A DNA stretch of 34,421 nt from CAZVJA01 sp964626885 (GCA_964626885.1 CAZVJA010000035.1:1-34421); one strand, 5' to 3'; shown: positions 14,341 to 22,919, counted from the first letter of the stretch. The notes: generated from the sequence alone by a model not told the origin. Program-made: numbers and translations.

Positions 14341-15549
14341 TCAAGCTGCGCGGCGTTGTTTCAGTCGTCCGCGGATCTTGGGCGATGATGCGACCGCACG
14401 TTTGAGGATGTCGCAAATTGTATCGGCATCTTCCGCGGCCAATTGCGTGCCGGTCGGAAGCACGAGCACTCGCGAGGCCAGCGACTCCGTCACCGGCAGC
14501 AACGGCGGATTGCCTGCCAGCAAGGTCCGGTACGGCTCCATGCGGTGACAGCCCGGGTAAAAATAGCGGCGTGCCAACACGTTTTCCGCGAAGAGAACCT
14601 GTACCAGTTCGTCACGCGAGAGCCCCGCCGCGGCTTCGTCAATTTCGACGACAACATACTGATAATTATTCTGTTCTTCGGGATCGTACACAGCCACTTG
14701 CATACCGGCGACATTCGCCAGGTTCTCGGAATAACGTGCGTGGTGGGCACGGTTGACCGCGATAAATTGCTCCCGGCTCTCGAGCGACGTGAGGCCGATG
14801 GCAGCCGCGATTTCGCTCAGCTTGCCGTTGGTGCCGACGGCAGTCACATTGTCGTACCCGGCGAATCCGAAGTTGCGCATCGACCGCAGCCGCGCGGCGA
14901 GACGATCATCATTAGTCGTCACCGCTCCCCCTTCACCGGCATGCACGAATTTCGTGGCATGAAAGCTGAAGACTTCACAGGCGCCGAACCCGCCGATCTG
15001 CCGGCCTCCCGCCGTACAGCCGAAGGCATGCGCCGCGTCAAACAGCAGCTGCAAGCCGCGCCGCCGAGCGATCTCCACCAGTGCATCGACATCGCAGCCG
15101 CGTCCCCAGAGGTGAACGCCGACAATCGCCGTCGTGCGCGGCGTGATCAGCCGCTCGACAAGTTGCGGGTCGAGATTGTGCGTGTGTGGATCGACGTCGC
15201 AGAAAACCGGTGTGATCTCCTGCCATTTGAGCGCGTGCGCCGTCGCCACGAATGTGAACGCGGGGAGAATCACTTCGCCGCACAGGTCGAGGGCCCGAAT
15301 CGCAATTTCGAGCGCGATGGTGCCGTTGGCCATCGCGATGCAATGCCGCACGCCCAATTCGTGGGCGATATGTTGCTCAAACTCTTGAACCAGCGGGCCG
15401 CCGTTCGTCAGCCAGTTGCGGTCGAGCGCTTCACCGATCCGCTCCAGAATGCGTTCCCGGCTGCCGATGTTCGGTCGGCCGACGTGCCGCGGCTCAGCGA
15501 ACGCGGGGCTACCGCCAAGAATCGCCAGTGGCTCGGAACTCGACTTCAT
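14341..15549 (-). CDS. DegT/DnrJ/EryC1/StrS sugar aminotransferase
   Basis: This 402-aa PLP-dependent enzyme belongs to the family that transaminates nucleotide-linked keto-sugars to amino-sugars in the cytoplasm, usually for surface polysaccharide or antibiotic sugars. The expected motifs are present: NWLTNGGPLVQEFE near the N-terminus, ANGTIALEIAIRAL for cofactor-phosphate contacts, FDAAHAFGC with PLP-pairing Asp171, and SFHATKFVHAGEGGAV with Lys200 as the Schiff-base Lys. It is the last gene of the glycan locus and its ATG overlaps the upstream stop by four bases (ATGA), so translation is coupled. A PglD-like acyltransferase in the same locus probably acylates its product. Which keto-sugar is used is not known; no 4,6-dehydratase gene is in the window. 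Confidence 0.93.
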   Translation of the reverse strand: MKSSSEPLAILGGSPAFAEPRHVGRPNIGSRERILERIGEALDRNWLTNGGPLVQEFEQHIAHELGVRHCIAMANGTIALEIAIRALDLCGEVILPAFTFVATAHALKWQEITPVFCDVDPHTHNLDPQLVERLITPRTTAIVGVHLWGRGCDVDALVEIARRRGLQLLFDAAHAFGCTAGGRQIGGFGACEVFSFHATKFVHAGEGGAVTTNDDRLAARLRSMRNFGFAGYDNVTAVGTNGKLSEIAAAIGLTSLESREQFIAVNRAHHARYSENLANVAGMQVAVYDPEEQNNYQYVVVEIDEAAAGLSRDELVQVLFAENVLARRYFYPGCHRMEPYRTLLAGNPPLLPVTESLASRVLVLPTGTQLAAEDADTICDILKRAVASSPKIRGRLKQRRAA

Positions 15550-16499
15550 GCCGACCTCTCGATTCCATCACTCTCCCAAACCGCGCACCCGAATCCGCTC
15601 GTCCCGAATCCGTTGCCGTTGTAGAGCAGCCGCACGATTCCTTGATGCTCGTAGACCGCGGGATAGGCGGTCATCTCGGCATCCCAGCCCGACGACGAGA
15701 CGTCGAGCCCTGCCCGACATTCAAGCCGCCGCCAGTTCCAGCCGTCTATCGACTCCGCGGACGCAATGCGGTAACTCTTGGATTTATCGGTCCGGTAACC
15801 CGTCAGACTCCGGCGGCAATACCACATTTTCCACAGATTCCCCAACCGGCAGACCCAGGGGCGAGCCAAGCACTCGTCTGAGCCTGCAACATCCAGTATC
15901 GGGGATTCGTGTCTCTGCCATTCGATGCCGTCGGTGGACTCGGCCGAGCGGATGATGTATCGCGGCTCCGGCCGGTCGGCGATTTCTGTCCAGCCAAGAC
16001 ACGACAGATACCACATCCGAAATCGCGTTCCGTCGTGCAGCACGAACGGGGTCGAACAGAAATGCGGCTCGCGCGCGGTCCGGTCGAGAATCGGTCCGTC
16101 GAATAGACGTCGAAAGGTTATCCCCCCATCGTCGCTGGCCGCGAGGCCAATGCTGATGCGGTACGGGACCGTGGTGCTCCTGTTCCAACCGGCATAATAC
16201 ATCCACAACTGATCGCCGACCGGAAGCACGCACGACGGCATGACACCGGCATCATCGAAACAGCCGAGCTTGCCGAGTTCCATCACCGGCCGGTCGTGCA
16301 CGTGCCGTACGCAATGAGGATTGGCCGGATCAACGTCGACGAAAGCGGGGCGCGATCGGTTGTCGGCATCGCGCGTGGAGAAATAAATGCGGAGCGTGCC
16401 GTCACCGAGCAACATGGGAGTCGGACACTGCGCATGTGAGACGCTCCAATCTTGCCCGATCGGCGGAACGGCGATCTGACCTTCTTTCCGCCAGGACAT
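15546..16499 (-). CDS. Beta-propeller glycosidase-like protein
   Basis: This 317-aa protein shows repeated blade-like segments with the pattern of five-bladed beta-propeller glycosidases (GH43/GH32/GH130-like). Examples are GDGTLRIYFSTRDADNRS, GDQLWMYYAGWNRS, DGTRFRMWYLSCLGW, GNLWKMWYCRRSLTG and QGIVRLLYNGNGFGTSG. Interspersed acidic residues (CFDDAGVMPS, GSDECLARPW, WDAEMTAYPA) could be catalytic. No signal peptide is visible, so it would stay in the cytoplasm; such proteins are often seen in surface-polysaccharide loci with unproven roles. I chose the ATG at 16499 (ribosome binding site AAGGGGCGG) over a GTG at 16517. The stop overlaps the aminotransferase start. Confidence 0.75.
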   Translation of the reverse strand: MSWRKEGQIAVPPIGQDWSVSHAQCPTPMLLGDGTLRIYFSTRDADNRSRPAFVDVDPANPHCVRHVHDRPVMELGKLGCFDDAGVMPSCVLPVGDQLWMYYAGWNRSTTVPYRISIGLAASDDGGITFRRLFDGPILDRTAREPHFCSTPFVLHDGTRFRMWYLSCLGWTEIADRPEPRYIIRSAESTDGIEWQRHESPILDVAGSDECLARPWVCRLGNLWKMWYCRRSLTGYRTDKSKSYRIASAESIDGWNWRRLECRAGLDVSSSGWDAEMTAYPAVYEHQGIVRLLYNGNGFGTSGFGCAVWESDGIERSA

Positions 16500-16535
16500 C
16501 GAGCCGCCCCTTTCCACTTCGTATCACGCCCACAG

Positions 16536-17252
16536 TTACGCAGCCCGCCGGAAGACCACGTTGAACAAACCCGGCTGCACGAGATGCTCCTCGGCCACAT
16601 GCAGTCCCGCCGCGGCGAGTTCCTGTTCCGCTCGGGCATACACCGGATCGTCTCGCCACAATTCGAAGATGACCCTCTTCAATTCGCTGCTCTGAATGGT
16701 TCTCCGCGCACCTTCGAGAAAAAGAACTTCCGATCCGTCGACGTCGACTTTCAGATAATTCGGCTGGGGCAGCCGATTCCGTTCGATCCATTCGTCGAGC
16801 GCAATCACGTCAACCCCCTGCATGAACACCTGCTCGTTGCTGGGCAACTCCGGGAGCCCGGCTTGCACGAGATTCCGCAAGTGTCCGCCGGGATACGGCT
16901 GCGCGACACGCATGACCCCCCGACCCGAATAATTTCCAATCGCCAAGCGGTACGCCGTCAGTTGCGAGTCACCATTGAGACTGTTCAACTCTTGGTTTTC
17001 TACCAGCGTGCGAAAGTTCAACAACTCCGGCTCGAACGCGAACGTCCGTACGCCTCGCAACGCGGCGTACAGCGCGAACCGCCCCTCGCACGCACCCAAG
17101 TCGTAGAACACGGCGGAGGAGGGCATTTCGTCGATGAAATCGAGCACTTCCGGCTCCTGGTGCATCTGCGCGTAATAACGCAGGGCGTTATTGTGGCAGG
17201 CCAGCTGCATCGGCGTGCCGCGGACGTCAATGCGTCGAATTTCAGAAGCCAT
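16536..17252 (-). CDS. FkbM-family methyltransferase
   Basis: This 238-aa protein would use S-adenosylmethionine to O-methylate a sugar or a similar hydroxyl. Motif I is seen as VFYDLGACEGRFALYAAL (Asp51-Gly57), the acidic end of strand 2 as FAFEP, and the FkbM hallmark NYLKVDVDGSEVLFLEGA at residues 165-182. Length is normal. The ATG at 17252 is preceded by GGAG ten bases upstream; an ATG at 17264 lacks one. It lies 36 bases upstream of the propeller protein. A 120-bp palindromic element separates it from the upstream dioxygenase gene, so transcription into it may be modulated there. Confidence 0.88.
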   Translation of the reverse strand: MASEIRRIDVRGTPMQLACHNNALRYYAQMHQEPEVLDFIDEMPSSAVFYDLGACEGRFALYAALRGVRTFAFEPELLNFRTLVENQELNSLNGDSQLTAYRLAIGNYSGRGVMRVAQPYPGGHLRNLVQAGLPELPSNEQVFMQGVDVIALDEWIERNRLPQPNYLKVDVDGSEVLFLEGARRTIQSSELKRVIFELWRDDPVYARAEQELAAAGLHVAEEHLVQPGLFNVVFRRAA

Positions 17253-17279
17253 GCCGCGCTCCATCGAACAGGAAGTTGT

Positions 17280-17399
17280 AGGTGGTTTCAAAGCTTTGTT
17301 TTTGGGAGGGCGACGCTCCCGCGGAGCCGCCATAACGAGAGACTTTCGATCTCAGCGGCTCGGCGGGAGCCTCGCCCTCCCGTTTTTTGAGACCACTTC
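17280..17399. repeat. 120-bp near-palindromic element within the glycan locus
   Basis: AGGTGGTTTCAAA at 17280 is mirrored by TTTTTTGAGACCACTT at the right end. Inside, GGGAGGGCGACGCTCCCGCG is mirrored by CGGCGGGAGCCTCGCCCTCC. The whole element is a single long inverted repeat with a centre near 17340 (AACGAGAGACTTTCG). Its left half recurs at the window end (34353-34421). It lies between the stop of the dioxygenase gene and the start of the FkbM gene. Confidence 0.85.
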
Positions 17400-17402
17400 T
17401 CA

Positions 17403-18275
17403 TCACGCCGCGTCCTTCGGCTGTTGTTGCCGGTCACGGTTCTGCATCTCCGTCCGTTCGAAAATGCGTCTCACCTGCTGGACAGTCGGAAAATTCGGCG
17501 TCAGCAGTTCTTCGGTCGGCTGATAAACATAGGGGTGCGGGTAGCCCCGCTCGACGAACGTCGGTTCCGCAAGATCGTTGTAGCGAAAATGGCATGACCA
17601 GCGGATCGACTCCGTGCTGTTCGTTCCGGAACGGTGCACCAGAAACGCCGAAAAGAAAAGTGCGTCCCCCTGCCGAACTTCCACCGGCTCGAAGGCTTGC
17701 TCGTCGATGCCGTCAACTTTTCCAAAACGCTCGACAACCTCGCTGGTGATCAAGCCGAGCCGATGACTGCCGGGCACGATCTCGAGAGCTCCTAGTTCGC
17801 GACGAATGTCGCACAGCGGCAGCCAGACCACCACGGAATTGAGCGATCCCTGCATGCTCCGCCAGTCTTGATGGGCGAAGACTCGCCAGTAAATTTCTTT
17901 CGTCGCGAGGTGGCGGCTGTTGAAGAACAGTACCGGCCGCGTGCAGATATTCGGAAACTCCAGCCCCAATTGCACGAGCGTTCCACGAATCCGTTCTTCC
18001 AGCGACAGGCGATGCAGCGAGATCAGATGCTGGATCTGCTTGCCGCAATTCGCGAAGCCGGCCATGTCGCGGCGGAAATATTCGAACAGCATTCTCTCAA
18101 AATCTTCTTCCGACGGTTCGAGAGCAATCCGCCCCGCAGCGACATCGCGTCGCAATTGCATCAGGAACACCTGCTTCGCCTCGCGGCGGATCTCCTCGAT
18201 CATCTGCCGATCGAAGAACCCCGGCAGATGGAGAAAACCGTCGCGGCGGTAACGATCGATATCAATCTGCGGCAT
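17403..18275 (-). CDS. Phytanoyl-CoA dioxygenase (PhyH)-family oxygenase
   Basis: This 290-aa Fe(II)/2-oxoglutarate-dependent oxygenase would hydroxylate a locus-specific substrate. The facial triad is visible as His135-x-Asp137 (FAHQDW) and His214 (FLVHRSGTN), and Arg225 (ESIRW) suits 2-oxoglutarate binding. The sequence opens with the PhyH-typical IDRYRRDGFLHLPGFFD, and GALEIVPGSHRLG matches the family's core. I chose the ATG at 18275, where the homology begins and GAGGAG is about 12 bases upstream. It sits 61 bases downstream of the acyltransferase gene. The substrate is unknown; in this context it may be a sugar or an acyl or amino-acid decoration. Confidence 0.88.
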   Translation of the reverse strand: MPQIDIDRYRRDGFLHLPGFFDRQMIEEIRREAKQVFLMQLRRDVAAGRIALEPSEEDFERMLFEYFRRDMAGFANCGKQIQHLISLHRLSLEERIRGTLVQLGLEFPNICTRPVLFFNSRHLATKEIYWRVFAHQDWRSMQGSLNSVVVWLPLCDIRRELGALEIVPGSHRLGLITSEVVERFGKVDGIDEQAFEPVEVRQGDALFFSAFLVHRSGTNSTESIRWSCHFRYNDLAEPTFVERGYPHPYVYQPTEELLTPNFPTVQQVRRIFERTEMQNRDRQQQPKDAA

Positions 18276-18336
18276 TCCCGTGCTCCTCGTTGCGACCCTG
18301 GCGCCGTTCTTCCGGCGTCGTGGACGCGACACCACT

Positions 18337-18999
18337 TCAAAAATCGACATCCCTGCTCGATGCTTTGCCAGGGGTTGCGGGGGTTCCCTTGTAAACCGAC
18401 CACGCCGCCGTATCCCGCGTGATGGCCGCCCCCATGCCGACGAGCGTCCCCTCCGCAATGGTCAGCCGGTCGCGGATCGTCGCGTTCACGCCGAAAAAGC
18501 AGTGCGGCTCAACCGTGCAATGGCCGGAGAGAACAACATGCGACGTGAAGAACACATGATCGCCGATCGTGCTGTGATGCCCGATGTGATTGCCGCTCCA
18601 GAGGACGACGTTATTGCCGATCGTCACGAAGGGCTGAATCGTGTTGTCCTCGAGAATAAAGCAATTTTCGCCGATCGGCGTGTTCGGGAACCAGGTCGCC
18701 CGCGAACTGACATAACTGATGAGACGGTATCCCTTCTCCTTGAACCGCTCGTAGACCGACCGGCGGTCCTGGTTCATCCCCCTATGCGACAGCGGCGCGA
18801 AGCCGGAGAATTCTCCGGCCGGAAACGCATCCTCCAGTTCCTCAAACGGAACCACCGGCAGTCCCTCGAATTCCAACGTCTCCGGCAGATGCGCGCGATC
18901 GACCGTGAAGCCCGCCACTTCATGCGGGCTGTCGAGGTCGAGATAAAAATGGGCGAGCGAAGCAAAATCGCGCAGCCCGAAGATCACCACACGCGCCAT
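18337..18999 (-). CDS. PglD/NeuD-like sugar acyltransferase
   Basis: This 220-aa protein has two domains. Residues 1-95 form an N-terminal Rossmann-like domain (MARVVIFGLRDFASLAHFYL) of the PglD_N type. From about residue 100 it is a left-handed beta-helix of hexapeptide repeats (IGENCFILEDNT, VTIGNNVVLW, STIGDHVFFTSHVV, NATIRDRLTI). His138, His141 and His142 in SGNHIGHHS lie where PglD-type enzymes place the catalytic base. It would transfer an acetyl or other acyl group from CoA to an amino-sugar, and the DegT-family aminotransferase in the same locus is the natural supplier of that sugar. The ribosome binding site is weak. The left boundary of the long inverted repeat begins just upstream. 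Confidence 0.88.
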   Translation of the reverse strand: MARVVIFGLRDFASLAHFYLDLDSPHEVAGFTVDRAHLPETLEFEGLPVVPFEELEDAFPAGEFSGFAPLSHRGMNQDRRSVYERFKEKGYRLISYVSSRATWFPNTPIGENCFILEDNTIQPFVTIGNNVVLWSGNHIGHHSTIGDHVFFTSHVVLSGHCTVEPHCFFGVNATIRDRLTIAEGTLVGMGAAITRDTAAWSVYKGTPATPGKASSRDVDF

Positions 19000-19010
19000 C
19001 GATGTTGCCG

Positions 19011-19170
19011 AAGTCCTTAGTCCAAAGTCGAGTTGAGCAGTCAGCACAACAACAGGAAGGTGAGAAGGTTCCGAGGGTTCCAAGGTTTTAGGTTTCTATG
19101 CCTCGCACCCTCGCACCATAAAACCCTACACCCCCTGATTCCTCGTCTTCCTGAAGTCTGAAGCCCGACT
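19011..19170 (+). repeat. Long imperfect inverted repeat, right copy
   Basis: This is the partner of 14145-14335 in inverted orientation, with a 31-base identical core at 19041-19071. It fills the gap between the methyltransferase stop (19184) and the acyltransferase start (18999). The two copies enclose five complete genes. Confidence 0.85.
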
Positions 19171-19183
19171 ACCTGATGCCTGA

Positions 19184-19837
19184 TTAGCGATAGACGTACG
19201 TCGTGTACTCGTACAGCCCGTAGTCGTTGCGGATCACGAAGTTTCGCGACAAGCGGGTCGTCACGAACCCAGCCAGCAGGTCGAACGGCAAATGAAACAG
19301 ATCCTCACGCTCCCAGTCGACCTGCTTCGACATCACATTTAACGCGATTCCTCGCCGCGCTTGCGCAAAGGCCCGCTGCAACATCCGTTGCGTGTACTCC
19401 CACATCTCCTCGAACGACAGCGTGACTTTCTCGGTGAAGACGCCGTTCATCACGACATAATCGAATTCCGGAATCAGGGTCGAGGAATCGAGCAGGTCGG
19501 CCTGATAGAGTTCCAGTGCCGGGTGTTTGCTGCGCGCCGCCTCAATGAACTGTTGTGAAACGTCGAGCCCTGCGTATTCGATCCCCCGCCACCCGGTTCG
19601 CTCGATATGCTCATAAAGGTGGGCCAATCCGCAGCCAAGGTCCAGCAGCCGCACCGGCTCCGAAGCCGGCTCGCGGATCACTTCCAACATGATGCGGTAG
19701 CGGGTCTCGGCATCGGCGGCATTCGGCCAATCGACCCCCTGGCAACAATTGCCGTGCCGTGCGAAGCACGACTCGTAATGGGCCGCAATCTTGTGTTGCG
19801 GATGGTGAATCATCGTTTTCGGAACCGTCGTTATCAT
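19184..19837 (-). CDS. Class I SAM-dependent methyltransferase
   Basis: This 217-aa cytoplasmic methyltransferase has motif I LLDLGCGLAHLYEHI (residues 64-78), the acidic strand-2 end AGLDVSQQFIEAA, motif II ELYQADLLD and FDYVVMNGVFTEKVTLS. Length is normal for small stand-alone enzymes; the substrate is unknown but context suggests a sugar or lipid-linked glycan. I chose the ATG at 19837 because it overlaps the upstream stop by four bases (ATGA) and has GAGGA six bases before it. An ATG five codons earlier (19852) lacks both. Confidence 0.9.
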   Translation of the reverse strand: MITTVPKTMIHHPQHKIAAHYESCFARHGNCCQGVDWPNAADAETRYRIMLEVIREPASEPVRLLDLGCGLAHLYEHIERTGWRGIEYAGLDVSQQFIEAARSKHPALELYQADLLDSSTLIPEFDYVVMNGVFTEKVTLSFEEMWEYTQRMLQRAFAQARRGIALNVMSKQVDWEREDLFHLPFDLLAGFVTTRLSRNFVIRNDYGLYEYTTYVYR

Positions 19838-20877
19838 TCTGCTTCCTCGCATGAAGGGGCAATGCTTTGGTTGAATTCGGAGACTCGTGATTCGTGGCTC
19901 GAATGGTGGAGCTTCAGACCGGGAGCCGGGTGTGCTCCGCGATGGGGTATTGCTGTCGGCAACTTCAACGGGGTCACTTCCCGCTCCCGGTACGCCGGGA
20001 AGAATTCGGTTGGTGGGAAGCCGGATGACTCGACGATCGCCTGATACTTCATCCGATTCAGAATTCGGCCGCAGAACCAGACGGTGCGTGTGTCGTTGGC
20101 CCAGCCTCGCTTGAAACGGATTAGCCCATCGTGCGTTCGCTCATCGATTCCCGCCCCGGCACCAAGCCCCGCCCACCGAAGCCCGAGCGCCGTGAAGTGC
20201 CCCAGCGACTCGCGAAACAAAACGTAGGACGCCCCCAGTGTGTAGCCCAGCGGACTGAAGGCCCCGAGGTGGTAGTACGCCGCGTCTTTTTGGAGATACC
20301 ACAGCAGCATTCCGACAACCTCGGTTCGGTATAGCGCACGCAACACAACGATGCCCGGCACACGCAACTGCCGCGCAAAACTCTCGCGAGAGAATCGGGC
20401 GATCCCGCGGATCTGGTGCCGCTCGATCAGCCCGGCGTACAAGCCGCACCAGTCGTCGAGCCAATCGAGTGGCTTCCCGGCCAACTCGACTTGCACCTGC
20501 GGGCGCGCGTCCCGCAAACGACGGCGATGATGCAGGCTGATGCTCTCTTCCCAGTTCCGTGACAAATCGACGACAAAATGCTGTTTGAACGCGCGGCAAC
20601 AGTCGGGAAACCAGCCGCGAAGCTTATCGACCGCGATTTCGCCGAACGGATCAGTCACGAAAGAGACGGCGATCGGCTCATCCCTCAGTTCCGCAAGATC
20701 CTCTCCAAACTTCTCCCATCGGGCGCAGCAAAAGAGCGGATAACAGCCCATGGCATCGCGCTCCGCCGTGCCGGGAATCGGGCGTTCCAGCAGCCACCCG
20801 CCACATGCGGGCAGTTCCCGCACGTGCGCGATCTCCGCGAATGACTGCGCGTAGAGCGGGCTCAAGTAACCCGGCAT
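19834..20877 (-). CDS. FemAB/CelD-like GNAT acyltransferase
   Basis: This 347-aa protein resembles the GNAT-fold proteins of the Acetyltransf_6 (BioF2-like) and FemAB group, which transfer acyl or aminoacyl groups and are common in exopolysaccharide and peptidoglycan-precursor loci. Recognisable are NWEESISLHHRRRLRDARPQ (the basic helix typical of the group), WCGLYAGLIERHQ, LYRTEVVGMLLWYLQKDAAYYHLGAF and GLIRFKRGWANDTRTVWF near the C-terminus. The ATG at 20877 has GGAGG eight bases upstream. The first 15 bases overlap the 3-prime end of the GT41 gene and its own stop overlaps the methyltransferase start, so three genes are tightly coupled. The acyl donor is unknown. Confidence 0.8.
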   Translation of the reverse strand: MPGYLSPLYAQSFAEIAHVRELPACGGWLLERPIPGTAERDAMGCYPLFCCARWEKFGEDLAELRDEPIAVSFVTDPFGEIAVDKLRGWFPDCCRAFKQHFVVDLSRNWEESISLHHRRRLRDARPQVQVELAGKPLDWLDDWCGLYAGLIERHQIRGIARFSRESFARQLRVPGIVVLRALYRTEVVGMLLWYLQKDAAYYHLGAFSPLGYTLGASYVLFRESLGHFTALGLRWAGLGAGAGIDERTHDGLIRFKRGWANDTRTVWFCGRILNRMKYQAIVESSGFPPTEFFPAYREREVTPLKLPTAIPHRGAHPAPGLKLHHSSHESRVSEFNQSIAPSCEEAE

Positions 20878-22919
20878 ATGCCCGCCTCCACCATCGGCAC
20901 ATGCGGTCCACGAAGCGGTTGCCGCCGTCGATTCGCAGCTGCCTCGATGAAAAACGCCTCGAGCTCTTTCGCCGCGGCGGTGTTGTCGAACAGCACGGTC
21001 CCGGCCGCGATGATCTTCGCGCGCAACCGCGCACGAAGATCGGGGTTGTTCGCGATCTCGACGGCAAGTCGAACGTAATCGGCCTCGTCTTTGGCGACAG
21101 TATCGAGCACACCCATCGTCTTGAAGTGCGCGAGCGTGCCGCGACCGCGTGCGAACTCGCCGGGCAACGTCACCAGCGGAGCACCGACCGCGACCGCCTG
21201 CAACGAGGTCGTGCCGCCGCAGAAGTGAATCGTGTCGAGCAGCACGTCCGCCAGTTCCAGAATCCGCAGAAAATCGTCGAATGACTGGCGCGGGAGGAAC
21301 TGCACCCGGTCGAATGTCTCTCCCATCACCCGTTGCATTCTCCGAGCGAGCAGATTGGTCCAGCTTGGCCGACCCGCTTCGAACAGAACGACTTGCCCAC
21401 ACACGTCCGCACGCAGAATCTTCGCCAGCAACTCATCGAATTCCGGGTGCAGCTTGAACAATGTCTGCGGGCAGATGTAGAGCGGAACCCCCTCCGGCAA
21501 CTCGAAGTCACGGCGAGCCTTCGTCACACCCATACGAACGGGACGTGCAAAGTAGTGCGGCATGTGCTTCAGCCGCACCAGTGTTTCGGAATAGTGTGCC
21601 TGCGCATCGACCGTCTCGATGTTCTCGTACGAAAGAAAATAGTCGATGTTGGGGATGCCGGTGGTGACCGGCTGTCCGAGCGTGACACACTGCACCGGCG
21701 CGAGCCGCGCGAATCCCAGGAAGTAGGTCCAGGGGTCCATGCCGATGTCGGTATAGAGGAGCACGTCGAGTTGCCGCCGCGCGATTTCCGTCCGCGCTTC
21801 GTCAAGCCGCGTGGGGAGCGTGACGCATTCCGAGACCGCGTTCTCGATCGATTCGGTCACGGCATCGCTCGGACCCGAAAACCGAAAAACCGTATAGCGG
21901 ACGTTTCGGGCGGGGAACGCGCGAATCAATCCCGCGTAATGGTCACCAATGGAGTGGTTGTGCAGAAAACGGGACACGATGCCGACGCGCACAAGATCAT
22001 CCACGGAACGTGACGCCGCTCCTGCTCCCGGCAGGCAGTGCGGGGCCACTTCGTGCAGTGACGGCGCGGCCTGGAGATATAAGCGCGCGATCCGCTCCTG
22101 CAAGTTGCGGGCATCGCGACCGTGGTACGCCAGATGGAACACCGGCCCGCTGGTCTCTCGAACGGGATCGCTGATCGTCAGCGATTCGCTCATCAGCCGA
22201 TCGATCTCATTCCCGAGCTTCGCGCGGCGTTCGTCAATTTCTTCCACGGAACCTGGAATCACCGGCAGCGCAAACGCTGACCGAAGTTTCAACCCCGCAT
22301 CGTTCGGACTCAGTTCGAGCGCGCGGCGGAAGCTCGTCGTCGCTTCTTGAATCAGACCATCTTCCTGCAAAATGATGCCGAGGTTCTTGTACGCCTCGGC
22401 ATAGGAAGGCTGGCACTCGAGCGCCTTGCGATAGCAGGCTAGCGCTTCGTCGTAGCGCCGCAGGTCGGCGAAGACACTCCCCAGGTTGTTCGCGGCTTCC
22501 GCGAAGTTCGGCTGAATTTCGAGCGCGCGGCGGTAATAGTCGCCGGCTTCGTCCAGCCGCCAGGCGTCGCGAGAGATATTCCCCAGATTGTTCAACGCCG
22601 CCGCGTGGCGCGCGTTCAGTTGCAGCGCCCGCCGGTAGCTGGCTTCGGCCAAATCCGCGCGACCAAGCGCCTGCTGCATGCTGCCGAGATTGTTGTGGAA
22701 CATCGCTTCGTCGGGACGCAGGGCGATCGCCCGGCTCACGAATTCGCAACCTCGCTCGTGACGACCCCGTTGATGGGCCGCCATGCCGAGCAGGTGCAGG
22801 GCATCGGCCTGTTTCGGATCGGTCGTCAGCACCTCGCGATAGAGCCGCTCGGCCTCGTCGAGATTCCCCTTCTGGTGAAACTCGAGCGCGCGAGTGAGCA
22901 GTTGTGCCAGGCTGGCCAC
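20862..22919 (-). CDS. TPR-GT41 glycosyltransferase (SPINDLY/OGT-like)
   Basis: This 685-aa cytoplasmic protein has about six TPR units in residues 1-205 (for example DEAERLYREVLTTDPKQADA, AEAANNLGSVFADLRRYDEA). A GT41 catalytic region follows from about residue 285 (VRVGIVSRFLHNHSIGDHY) to 660. GT41 enzymes transfer GlcNAc or fucose from a nucleotide sugar to Ser/Thr of proteins. Conserved parts are APVQCVTLGQPVTTGIPNID, LVRLKHMPHYF, LYICPQTLFKLHPEFDELL with the nucleotide-binding Lys, and LLDTIHFCGGTTSLQAVAVG followed by APLVTLPGE. The start is GTG at 22919 with GGGAGG about five bases upstream. It is the first gene of the glycan locus; the upstream gap 22920-23167 has an AT-rich stretch near 23101-23143 but no convincing promoter. 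The acceptor is unknown. Confidence 0.9.
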   Translation of the reverse strand: MASLAQLLTRALEFHQKGNLDEAERLYREVLTTDPKQADALHLLGMAAHQRGRHERGCEFVSRAIALRPDEAMFHNNLGSMQQALGRADLAEASYRRALQLNARHAAALNNLGNISRDAWRLDEAGDYYRRALEIQPNFAEAANNLGSVFADLRRYDEALACYRKALECQPSYAEAYKNLGIILQEDGLIQEATTSFRRALELSPNDAGLKLRSAFALPVIPGSVEEIDERRAKLGNEIDRLMSESLTISDPVRETSGPVFHLAYHGRDARNLQERIARLYLQAAPSLHEVAPHCLPGAGAASRSVDDLVRVGIVSRFLHNHSIGDHYAGLIRAFPARNVRYTVFRFSGPSDAVTESIENAVSECVTLPTRLDEARTEIARRQLDVLLYTDIGMDPWTYFLGFARLAPVQCVTLGQPVTTGIPNIDYFLSYENIETVDAQAHYSETLVRLKHMPHYFARPVRMGVTKARRDFELPEGVPLYICPQTLFKLHPEFDELLAKILRADVCGQVVLFEAGRPSWTNLLARRMQRVMGETFDRVQFLPRQSFDDFLRILELADVLLDTIHFCGGTTSLQAVAVGAPLVTLPGEFARGRGTLAHFKTMGVLDTVAKDEADYVRLAVEIANNPDLRARLRAKIIAAGTVLFDNTAAAKELEAFFIEAAANRRRQPLRGPHVPMVEAGICRVT

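Noticed and set aside
20878..21402. N-terminal extension of the FemAB-like frame
   Set aside because: It is read antisense-free but out of frame through the GT41 gene and is Arg/Gly-rich. The ATG at 20877 has a strong ribosome binding site and begins the homologous region.
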